Below are positions 1 to 6,480 of a DNA stretch of 11,940 bases, one piece after another. A model generated the notes under the pieces. It did no database searches and had not been told where the DNA came from. It saw only the letters and a list, made by a program, of their open reading frames with translations. Each line of letters starts with the position of its first letter. Positions within the stretch are counted from its first letter, which is position 1. A program made the translations under genes and the position numbers. The DNA is from Anaerolineales bacterium (GTDB taxonomy: Bacteria > Chloroflexota > Anaerolineae > Anaerolineales > DRMV01): assembly GCA_026985785.1 (NCBI GenBank), contig JALSPT010000119.1:1-11940 (forward strand), in the 5' to 3' direction.

Positions 1-1314
1 CGCCTGGCGGGCGAGCGGTTGGCGGTGGTGGACGAGATCCCCGGCACCACGCGCGACCGCCTGGTGGCCGAAACCGAATGGAATGGGGTGGTTTTCGATG
101 TGGTCGATACCGGCGGCATCGACCCCAGCAGCGTGGCGCGCGCCGGTAAAACGCCTCTTTCTGTAGGTTCGGCGCAGTTTATCGCCGAGATCCGTCGCCA
201 GGCGCAGATGGCCGTCCAGGATGCCGACGCCGTGCTTTTCCTCGTGGATGTAGAAAGCGGCGTCACGCCTGCCGACCGCGAAGTGGCGGCTATTTTGCGC
301 CGCTACCAACGCGAGCGCGAGGGACGGCCTTTTCCGCCCATTTTGCTGGCCGTCAACAAGTGCGATACGGTGGCGCGTTTTGCCGAAGCGGCGCAGTTTT
401 ACGAATTGGGGCTTGGCGAGCCGTACCCCATCTCGGCGCAGCATGGCGTCGGCACGGGGGATTTGCTGGATGCGTTGGTGCGCGTGTTGCCTCCCGCCCC
501 GCCGCAGGACGAGGACGACGAAAGTGTGGCCATTGCTATTGTAGGCAAACCCAACGTGGGTAAGTCCAGCCTGCTCAACCGCCTGCTGGGCGAGGAGCGC
601 GCCATCGTTAGCCCGATCCCCGGCACCACGCGCGACGCGGTGGACACGCATCTCACCTACGATGGCACCCCCATCACGCTGATCGACACGGCGGGCATCC
701 GCCGCCGCGGGCGCATCGAGCACGGGGTGGAGAAATACAGCGTGCTGCGTTCTTTTCGCGCCATCCGTCGCGCGGATGTGGCTTTGCTGGTGCTCGACGC
801 GACCACCTCCCTGAGCGCCCAGGATGCACACATCGCCGGGTTTGTCCTCGAGGCCTGGAAAAGTGTGGTGGTGGTGGTTAACAAATGGGACGCGATCGAA
901 AAAGACACCTACACCATGCAAGGCTACGTCCAGGAGATCCGCAACAAGTTGCATTTTTTGGATTACGTCCCCATCTTGTTCGTCTCGGCGAAGACCGGCC
1001 AGCGCGTGCATACCATCTTGCCCACGGCCTTGCAGGTCAACGAAGCGCGCCTCACGCGGCTCTCGACCTCGTACGTCAATCGGATTTTGCAGGAGGCGTT
1101 GGAGCGTCATCCGCCGCCTTCCAAAGGAGGACGGCTGCCGAAGATCTATTTTGGCTCGCAGGTCTCGGTGGCACCGCCGACTTTTGTGCTTCAGGTCAAC
1201 GAACCCAAACTGGTGCACTTTTCCTACCTGCGTTACCTGGAAAACCGCATCCGCGCAGCCCATCCATTTCCCGGCACCCCCATTCGATTGGTGTTGCGGA
1301 AGAAGAACAAGTGA
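1..1314 (+). CDS. der: Ribosome-assembly GTPase Der (EngA), 5' end outside the window
   Basis: Der is a tandem-GTPase protein that assists maturation of the large ribosomal subunit. The frame is open from base 1, so the start codon and the first P-loop lie upstream. The rest of G domain 1 is visible: PGTTRD (G2), DTGG near 106-117 (G3), NKCD (G4) and a SAQHG-type G5. Domain 2 is complete, with GKPNVGKS at 544-567, then PGTTRD, DTAG, NKWD and SAKTG. A C-terminal KH-like domain follows (KIYFGSQVSVAPPTFVLQVN onward) and ends in a basic tail, RKKNK. The DTGG of domain 1 is followed by a long loop encoded at about 121-192, larger than the short switch II of the usual bacterial Der, which may be lineage-specific. 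Two G domains plus the KH-like end make the call secure. The next gene starts 69 bases downstream. Confidence 0.97.
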   Translation, partial: RLAGERLAVVDEIPGTTRDRLVAETEWNGVVFDVVDTGGIDPSSVARAGKTPLSVGSAQFIAEIRRQAQMAVQDADAVLFLVDVESGVTPADREVAAILRRYQREREGRPFPPILLAVNKCDTVARFAEAAQFYELGLGEPYPISAQHGVGTGDLLDALVRVLPPAPPQDEDDESVAIAIVGKPNVGKSSLLNRLLGEERAIVSPIPGTTRDAVDTHLTYDGTPITLIDTAGIRRRGRIEHGVEKYSVLRSFRAIRRADVALLVLDATTSLSAQDAHIAGFVLEAWKSVVVVVNKWDAIEKDTYTMQGYVQEIRNKLHFLDYVPILFVSAKTGQRVHTILPTALQVNEARLTRLSTSYVNRILQEALERHPPPSKGGRLPKIYFGSQVSVAPPTFVLQVNEPKLVHFSYLRYLENRIRAAHPFPGTPIRLVLRKKNK

Positions 1315-1383
1315 GCCGTGCTCCCCAGGGGGCGGGCGAAAGTTACGCTGCGCGGCATGATCTTTTGAAGTGAGGAGTTGGCA

Positions 1384-2274
1384 ATGGCAGAGAACATCCA
1401 AGCCCTGATTGCGCGTGTCGCCCCGGAAGTGCTGCGGGCGCTGGAAGACGAGCCGGTGTTCGAGGTTGCGGAGGAAACCAGCCACGGACAGCACGCCCGC
1501 ACCGTGTGGTTGGATGGGGAGGTGCTTGCGGCGGAGGTGCGCCCGGCGGGGGAGATGCCCTCAGCGGATATGCTGCCTCCCCCCGACGAGGCGCTCTCGC
1601 CGCAGCAGGTGGCGCGGTTGATCGATCATACCTTGCTCAAGCCGGAGGCAACCAGCAGCCAGATTGCCCGGCTTTGTGCCGAGGCGCGAGAACATCGGTT
1701 TGCCTCCGTGTGCGTCAACCCATGGTATGTGCGCTTGGCTGCCGATTTGCTTTCGGATGCTGAAGACGTCGAGGTCTGCACGGTGGTGGGGTTCCCGCTG
1801 GGGGCAACGCTGCCGGCGGTCAAGGCCTACGAGACCTTGCAGGCCATCGCCGACGGAGCCACCGAGGTAGATATGGTGATCAACATCGGGGCGCTGAAAA
1901 GCAGGCGATATGCTGCCGTGGCGCGGGATATTCACGCTGTGGTTGCCGTTGCCCATGCTGCCGATGTGCTGGTCAAGGTCATCATCGAGGCTGCGCTGTT
2001 GAGCGATGAGGAGAAAGTGGCCGCCTGCTTGTTGGCGAAGCAGATGGGTGCGGACTTCGTGAAAACCTCGACCGGCTTTGGGCCGGGCGGCGCCACGGTC
2101 GAAGACGTGGCTTTGATGCGGGCGGTGGTAGGTGATGCTCTGGGCGTCAAGGCAGCCGGGGGCATCCGCAGTTGGGAGAAGGCGCGGGCCATGATCGCTG
2201 CGGGCGCGAATCGAATTGGGGCCAGCGCCGGTGTGCGCATCGTGGCCGAGGCCGCCCAGGCGCTATCCTCCTGA
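1384..2274 (+). CDS. deoC: Deoxyribose-phosphate aldolase DeoC with N-terminal extension
   Basis: DeoC cleaves 2-deoxy-D-ribose 5-phosphate to glyceraldehyde 3-phosphate and acetaldehyde in cytosolic deoxynucleoside breakdown. The aldolase core begins near residue 79 with LIDHTLLKPEAT. It carries the expected catalytic residues: Asp163 in EVDMVIN, the Schiff-base Lys227 in VKTSTGF and Lys256 in KAAGGIR. The product is 296 residues; the extra length over the family's roughly 220-250 is a 77-residue N-terminal extension rich in Glu and Ala (for example EDEPVFEVAEE). ATG at 1384 is chosen because GAGGAG at 1372-1377 sits six bases upstream. An in-frame TTG at 1378 would touch that site and is unlikely. 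Family assignment is firm; the role of the extension is unknown. Confidence 0.96.
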   Translation: MAENIQALIARVAPEVLRALEDEPVFEVAEETSHGQHARTVWLDGEVLAAEVRPAGEMPSADMLPPPDEALSPQQVARLIDHTLLKPEATSSQIARLCAEAREHRFASVCVNPWYVRLAADLLSDAEDVEVCTVVGFPLGATLPAVKAYETLQAIADGATEVDMVINIGALKSRRYAAVARDIHAVVAVAHAADVLVKVIIEAALLSDEEKVAACLLAKQMGADFVKTSTGFGPGGATVEDVALMRAVVGDALGVKAAGGIRSWEKARAMIAAGANRIGASAGVRIVAEAAQALSS

Positions 2275-2277
2275 AGG

Positions 2278-2307
2278 TTGGCTTTCCTCAGCGTTCGCGC
2301 TTATAAT
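2278..2307 (+). promoter_or_regulatory. Sigma-70-type promoter ahead of lepB
   Basis: TTGGCT at 2278-2283 and a perfect TATAAT at 2302-2307 are separated by 18 bases. They lie just after the deoC stop codon, with the expected transcription start near 2314, so lepB need not depend on readthrough from deoC. Prediction is from sequence only. Confidence 0.7.
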
Positions 2308-2357
2308 CCCTGCTTGGTGCTGCTGGCAGGGAAATTTTGTGGTTTTTCGAGGTTGCT

Positions 2358-3026
2358 GTGTCTTTTGAATCTCCACCGCCTTCGCCTCGTCCCGAGGGCT
2401 TTTCGCAGGTCAACGGCGTTCCTCCCGCGGAGCAGCCTTTGGGCAAAGCCCTCCGAGGGTGCTTGAGCTTCGTCTGGGAGGTGTTGCAGACCCTCCTGCT
2501 GGCGGGCGTATTGTATCTGGGTATCAATCAGGCCACTGCCCGCGTGCGGATATACGGCACGAGCATGTATCCCACCTTCAAGAGTGGCGAATTCGTCCTG
2601 GTATATCGGTGGGCGTACCATTTTGCGTCACCTCAGCGGGGCGACATTGTGATTTTCCACCCGGAGGCGTTTCCCGGGGCGCCAAGGCGAGCCTCGCAAG
2701 ACGAGTACATCAAGCGCATCATCGGTTTACCCGGCGAGACGGTGACCGTCCGCGACGGGCGAGTCTTTATCAACAACGTGCCCATTGAGGAGCCCTACAT
2801 TGCGGAACCGCCGCGTTATCGGGGCGTGTGGCGTGTCCCTCCGGGGCAGGTGTTTGTGTTAGGTGACAACCGCAACGATTCCACCGATTCGCACGTCTTT
2901 GGGCCGGTGCCTCTTGATCGCATTGTGGGGCGCGCCGTGCTGGTTTACTGGCCGCCTTCGGCATGGCGTTTCTTTTCCCCTCCGCCATACCCGGCGTTGC
3001 AGCCCACACCTTCGCCTTCGCCGTGA
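2358..3026 (+). CDS. lepB: Signal peptidase I
   Basis: This membrane serine protease removes signal peptides from exported proteins on the outer face of the cytoplasmic membrane. From GTG 2358 it is 222 residues: a Pro-rich cytosolic N-terminus, one membrane segment at about residues 38-57, then the S26 catalytic domain. Ser69 in GTSMYPTF is the nucleophile and Lys119 in YIKRIIGLPGE the general base. GDNRNDSTDS, the conserved family box, follows. The C-terminus is a Pro/Ser tail. GTG 2358 is preferred because GAGG at 2349-2352 lies five bases upstream. An in-frame TTG at 2337, with AGGGA just upstream, would add seven residues and cannot be excluded. It is probably transcribed from the promoter at 2278-2307. 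Confidence 0.95.
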   Translation: MSFESPPPSPRPEGFSQVNGVPPAEQPLGKALRGCLSFVWEVLQTLLLAGVLYLGINQATARVRIYGTSMYPTFKSGEFVLVYRWAYHFASPQRGDIVIFHPEAFPGAPRRASQDEYIKRIIGLPGETVTVRDGRVFINNVPIEEPYIAEPPRYRGVWRVPPGQVFVLGDNRNDSTDSHVFGPVPLDRIVGRAVLVYWPPSAWRFFSPPPYPALQPTPSPSP

Positions 3027-3036
3027 GAAAACGCGG

Positions 3037-3042
3037 TAAAAT
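3037..3042 (+). promoter_or_regulatory. Possible -10 element for the zinc-ribbon gene
   Basis: TAAAAT at 3037-3042 stands alone in the short gap after lepB, about 37 bases before the next start codon. No convincing -35 is at the right distance; TTCGCC at 3011-3016 is 20 bases away. The support is therefore position and the -10 alone. Confidence 0.35.
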
Positions 3043-3078
3043 GAAACCACCTCACCCTGTTTTGGTTGGTTAGAGCGT

Positions 3079-3348
3079 ATGGACACACCGCCCCTCCCCG
3101 AGACGTTCGAATATCCTTGCCCCAGATGCCACGCGGGGGTGCTCAAGCCGCGGGAACTCACCTACTTTACTGCCCTGGGTGATGAACTCGTGGTGGTGCC
3201 AGGGTTCCCTGCGTGGGTGTGCGACATTTGTGGATACGTGGAGTACGACCAGCGGGCGCTGGGGTGGTTGTATACATTGCTCTCGCCGCCCATGCAGCAC
3301 CGGCGGCGTCAATCTCCCCCTTCTTCGGCAGCAGGTCTTGAAAAATAA
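3079..3348 (+). CDS. YgiT-type zinc-ribbon protein
   Basis: This is a small 89-residue protein with two CxxC knuckles: Cys14/Cys17 in CPRC and Cys48/Cys51 in CDIC. They are separated by about 30 residues, as in the N-terminal zinc domain of MqsA/YgiT. The helix-turn-helix domain of true MqsA antitoxins is absent, and the C-terminus is a basic, Ser/Pro-rich tail. No toxin-like partner (MqsR or a DUF4258 type) is evident beside it. Similar lone domains occur in several phyla without a defined role. Possible uses are metal binding or protein-protein contact. The gene follows a weak promoter, and the next gene begins 27 bases after its stop codon. The zinc-ribbon call is fairly secure; the function is unknown. 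Confidence 0.8.
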   Translation: MDTPPLPETFEYPCPRCHAGVLKPRELTYFTALGDELVVVPGFPAWVCDICGYVEYDQRALGWLYTLLSPPMQHRRRQSPPSSAAGLEK

Positions 3349-3375
3349 CGCCCGGCATGGGGAAAGGATCACACG

Positions 3376-3897
3376 ATGCCGTTGACCACGCGTTTGATAC
3401 AGGTCGATGTATTTACGGCCAGTTATCGTATTGTAGGCAAAGTGCGTATTGGTTCGACAGGGCTGATCGGGCTCCTGAACGATGATACAACCTCCTATCT
3501 ACGCGTGCATGGGGCGGTGTTGGCGCGGTTGCATATGCCCACCAAACTGGTTGCGCGTTATGAATTTGCCGAGTTGACCAAGCGGGGGATTCATGCCGTC
3601 TGCGTGCGCTCACGGGATGATTTGGGGCCTTTGGTCTTGTTGCGAGGTGGTTTTTCCCGGGTTTTGCAGTACCGAGTCAACGCCATCTCGCAGGTGTTTG
3701 AATACTTCGGTACTTTCAAGTGGACAGGGAAGTTCGACCCGGCGGCTATTTTGGTAGAGGGGACGAATGACTTTCTGGCGTTTTATGACGGCACATTGCA
3801 GGCTGTGTTGTTCCCCAATCTGCGCGCTGAGGCTCCTGCAATGCTGGTCAATCGTCGGAAGATAGATATTTTTGCCCGGTTGGAGGATGCCTCATGA
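3376..3897 (+). CDS. Hypothetical protein, 173 residues, soluble
   Basis: I do not recognise this protein. It has no signal peptide or membrane segment. The first half alternates short hydrophobic strands with polar turns (SYRIVGKVRI, LLNDDTTSYLRVHG), suggesting a small beta-rich fold. The middle has LVLLRGGFSRVLQYRV and VFEYFGTFKWTGKFDP, and the end carries a basic patch, NRRKIDIF. AAAGG at 3363-3367 lies eight bases before the ATG. The stop codon overlaps the aldolase start as ATGA at 3894-3897, so the two are probably translated together and may act in the same process. Its codon use is more AT-rich than that of its neighbours. It is a real gene by ribosome-binding site, coupling and uninterrupted frame; the function is unknown. 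Confidence 0.8.
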   Translation: MPLTTRLIQVDVFTASYRIVGKVRIGSTGLIGLLNDDTTSYLRVHGAVLARLHMPTKLVARYEFAELTKRGIHAVCVRSRDDLGPLVLLRGGFSRVLQYRVNAISQVFEYFGTFKWTGKFDPAAILVEGTNDFLAFYDGTLQAVLFPNLRAEAPAMLVNRRKIDIFARLEDAS

Positions 3898-4553
3898 GCG
3901 GCACCTGGGCGCCGGAGTGGGTACTGCGTCGCCAGATCGTGGCCGCGGCGCGACGTTTACATGCTCAGGGGCTGATGCCGGGGCCTGCGGGCAATCTTTC
4001 GGCGCGTGTGGATGAGGGGCGGGTATTGGTGGTGCCGTCCGGGGTGCCCAAAGCAGGGCTGCAGCCGGAGGAGCTGCTGGTGGTGACGTTGGAGGGGGAA
4101 GTGGTGAGCGGCATCAAGGGGATGAAGCCGACCTCGGAACTGCCGATGCATCTGGAGGTGTATCGGCGCCGTCCTGAGGTGGGGGCGGTGGTGCATGCGC
4201 ATCCTGCCGCTTCGGTGGCGCTCACGCTGGCAGGGGTTTCGTTGGCCAAGCCGGTTTTGCCGGAGGCGGTGCTGTTGTTGGGTGAGGTTCCCACGACGGC
4301 ATATGCTACCCCTTCCACGCCTGAAAATCGCACCGCGATCGCCAAGTGGATTGCCGAACACGACGTCATCCTGCTGGCGCGGCACGGTGCGCTGACGGTA
4401 GGGCATACGGTCGAAGAGGCAGTGGTCAAGATGGAAGCGTTGGAGCATACGGCGCAAACGCTGTTGTGGGCCTACCTGGCAGGCGAGCCAGAGCCTCTTT
4501 CTGCAGAGGCGTTGGCCAAACTGAAGGAGGTGCGCGCCCACTATGGGCGGTGA
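3894..4553 (+). CDS. Class II aldolase/adducin family protein, FucA-like
   Basis: This is a zinc-dependent sugar-phosphate aldolase or a related enzyme, 219 residues, cytosolic. The signature residues are Glu82 in TSELPMH, His101 and His103 in HAHP and His164 in ARHGALTVG. They match E. coli L-fuculose-1-phosphate aldolase (Glu73, His92, His94, His155) with a constant offset of nine. The phosphate-binding GN at 33-34, PSG at 48-50 and TS at 80-81 are also present. The substrate cannot be fixed from sequence: fuculose phosphate, ribulose phosphate, methylthioribulose phosphate (MtnB) and lactaldehyde-type reactions all occur in this family. It is coupled by ATGA to the unknown gene upstream, and no sugar kinase or isomerase is adjacent. 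Confidence 0.9.
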   Translation: MSGTWAPEWVLRRQIVAAARRLHAQGLMPGPAGNLSARVDEGRVLVVPSGVPKAGLQPEELLVVTLEGEVVSGIKGMKPTSELPMHLEVYRRRPEVGAVVHAHPAASVALTLAGVSLAKPVLPEAVLLLGEVPTTAYATPSTPENRTAIAKWIAEHDVILLARHGALTVGHTVEEAVVKMEALEHTAQTLLWAYLAGEPEPLSAEALAKLKEVRAHYGR

Positions 4554-4581
4554 AGGCCGGAAGGGAGCAGTAAAGTGAGGG

Positions 4582-4601
4582 GGAAGCGTGACTGCGCTTT
4601 C
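4582..4601 (+). other. Weak hairpin in the intergenic gap
   Basis: GGAAGCG at 4582-4588 can pair with CGCTTTC at 4595-4601 around a six-base loop, with one G-U pair. No T-run follows, so it is not a convincing intrinsic terminator. It lies in the 130-base gap between the aldolase and the next promoter, where a transcript end would be expected. Confidence 0.3.
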
Positions 4602-4647
4602 AAGATGAGACGGCGATAAAAAAACGAGCGGCTTTCTCTGGGGAGAC

Positions 4648-4676
4648 TTGGCGCCTTGGGCGAGAGCAAGTATAAT
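4648..4676 (+). promoter_or_regulatory. Strong sigma-70-type promoter giving a likely leaderless mRNA
   Basis: TTGGCG at 4648-4653 and a perfect TATAAT at 4671-4676 are separated by exactly 17 bases. The expected start of transcription, about seven bases after the -10, falls at 4683-4684. The only sensible start codon of the next gene is ATG 4684, which has no Shine-Dalgarno sequence. The message is therefore probably leaderless or nearly so. The promoter likely drives the coupled genes that follow. Confidence 0.75.
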
Positions 4677-4683
4677 TATTCCC

Positions 4684-6480
4684 ATGAAAAATTTGGTATG
4701 GTTACAAAAATATAGCAAATTTTGGTTCTGGCTTACCGTTTTGGGGGCAAACTTTTTACTTTTTGTGCCGTTGTTTGCTCTAACCACTAGCCGCAGCGTG
4801 CTTTTCCCCCGGTTGACTTACCATACCTTGCTCCAACGCTCGAACTACGACCCCTGGCGGGGGGCACTGGAGTGGTTGCTCGTGGTGGCGGTGGGGGTCA
4901 ATCTGCGGTGGCTGGCGCCTGTACACCGGCGGCGATGGTATCGGTGGTTTGCTTTTGCGGTCTTGGTGTTGTTTTTGGTTTATCAGGTGTATGCAGCCGT
5001 CGATGTGGCGCTGTATCACAATATGCCCAATTTCTACAATGATTGGACGTTTCTTGGGGGCGGGTTGGGCTTTGTGTTGGATAGTCTGCCGGTGCCGTGG
5101 TGGATGTGGCCGCTGGGGGTGGCGGGGGTAGCGTTGGCTGCTGGTGGGCTTTATGTGTTGGTGAGCGTGCCGCTGGTCTGGACGGCGCCGGAGCGTTTGG
5201 GCCGTGCCACGCGGTGGGGCATAGTGGCGTTGGCTGGTGTAGCTTTGGCGTATGTGGTGCTTTTCCCTGCCCAGGCTGCTCGCCCGGAGGGTGAGGTCGC
5301 CAGCCTGAGTTTGAAACTTGTCGCCAATATCCGACGCAGCCGCCAAACGCTGGCGCAAGTGCGGGCCATGCAGGAGGTTTCGCCTTATCAGGAGTACAAT
5401 TATAGCCGCTACCCCCTTGCAGAACGCCCGAATGTCTATTTGCTGTTTCTGGAATCCTATGGCAGTGTTTTGGTGACCGACCCTGGCTTTCAGCCCGCCT
5501 ATCGCCGCCTGATGGATGAGGTCGAGACCACGCTGACTCAGGCAGGTTGGCACATGGCGACGGGGTTGAGCCGTTCGCCGGTGTGGGGTGGCGGCTCGTG
5601 GATGGCGTATACTACGGTGCTCACCGGGGTGCGGATTGCGCAGCAACCGCAGTACCTGGCCCTCAAATATGCTTTTCAGCGTATTCCCTATCCTCACCTG
5701 GGGCGTTATTTGCAGAGCCAGGGTTATCGCTTTACATGGGTTGTGCCCATCGACCGCCAACTCCCGGCCAATATTTGGGCGGCCAACCGCCGTTTCTATG
5801 GCCCCGACGCGTGGATTACTTTCTCCGATCTGCATTACCATGGCCCTGAATACAGCTGGGGGCCGTCGCCACCTGACCAATATGTGTTGGGCTTTCTGCG
5901 GGATTGGTTGCAGAAGCAGCCTCCCAAGCCCAATTTCATCCTCTATCTGACCCAAAACACGCATTATCCCTTCGCTCCGGTGCCCCCCTGGGTGGAGGAT
6001 TGGCGACAGTTGAACGATCCGAGTATTGACCACCCCGATCAGCGCCCCTTCAAAGGTTCTCGCCGTCAGGCTTACCTGCAGGCGGTGACCTACGACTGGC
6101 ACGTGCTCAGCGATTTCATCCGCCAGGCCGGTCCGCACGATGTGTTCATTCTCATCGGCGACCACCAGCCACCCGCGGTTTCCGGCCCGTGGGATGGCTA
6201 TGAGACCATCATGCACGTCATCAGCCGCGATGAGGCTTTTGTGCGGCGTTTTACGGCATATGGTTTGCAGATGGGGATGTGGCCTGATACGGCAACGCCG
6301 CCTTTGCGGCACGAAGGGCTGTATTCCCTCATCGTGCGCCAACTGGTTGCCCAGTGGGGCGCGCACCCCGACGTGCTGCCTGCGTATCACCCGGAGGGCA
6401 TCCGGTTGCCGGGAATTTTGCCCAAGGTGCGCTCGATTTATCATAAGGCGCAGAAATTCAAACCGCGGGAGAAGCCCTGA
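4684..6480 (+). CDS. Membrane-anchored sulfatase/LtaS-family (alkaline phosphatase superfamily) protein
   Basis: The predicted product is 598 residues. About five hydrophobic segments fill residues 11-205, followed by a large domain, expected outside the membrane, of the alkaline phosphatase superfamily. That group includes lipoteichoic acid synthase, phosphoglycerol transferases, phosphoethanolamine transferases and sulfatases. Visible metal-site and catalytic elements are LESYG (Glu257), GGGSWMAYTTVLTG with Ser305 as the likely nucleophile, NTHYPF (His427) and GDHQPP (Asp493, His494). A Ser nucleophile in a GGxSW context suits the sulfatase-like branch more than LtaS itself, which uses Thr. 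A phosphoryl or phosphoglycerol group from a membrane lipid is a plausible substrate. ATG 4684 is chosen because the promoter overlaps any earlier start such as TTG 4648. The next gene overlaps the stop by one base (TGATG), suggesting joint translation with a phospholipid synthase. Confidence 0.88.
   Translation: MKNLVWLQKYSKFWFWLTVLGANFLLFVPLFALTTSRSVLFPRLTYHTLLQRSNYDPWRGALEWLLVVAVGVNLRWLAPVHRRRWYRWFAFAVLVLFLVYQVYAAVDVALYHNMPNFYNDWTFLGGGLGFVLDSLPVPWWMWPLGVAGVALAAGGLYVLVSVPLVWTAPERLGRATRWGIVALAGVALAYVVLFPAQAARPEGEVASLSLKLVANIRRSRQTLAQVRAMQEVSPYQEYNYSRYPLAERPNVYLLFLESYGSVLVTDPGFQPAYRRLMDEVETTLTQAGWHMATGLSRSPVWGGGSWMAYTTVLTGVRIAQQPQYLALKYAFQRIPYPHLGRYLQSQGYRFTWVVPIDRQLPANIWAANRRFYGPDAWITFSDLHYHGPEYSWGPSPPDQYVLGFLRDWLQKQPPKPNFILYLTQNTHYPFAPVPPWVEDWRQLNDPSIDHPDQRPFKGSRRQAYLQAVTYDWHVLSDFIRQAGPHDVFILIGDHQPPAVSGPWDGYETIMHVISRDEAFVRRFTAYGLQMGMWPDTATPPLRHEGLYSLIVRQLVAQWGAHPDVLPAYHPEGIRLPGILPKVRSIYHKAQKFKPREKP

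Noticed and set aside
4582..4640. Rho-independent terminator after the aldolase
   Set aside because: The hairpin at 4582-4601 is short and no T-run follows; the A-run at 4618-4624 would not serve on this strand.
4648..4683. Extension of the LtaS-like protein to TTG 4648
   Set aside because: These 36 bases contain the -35 and -10 boxes, and no ribosome-binding site precedes the TTG. ATG 4684 begins directly before the first membrane segment.
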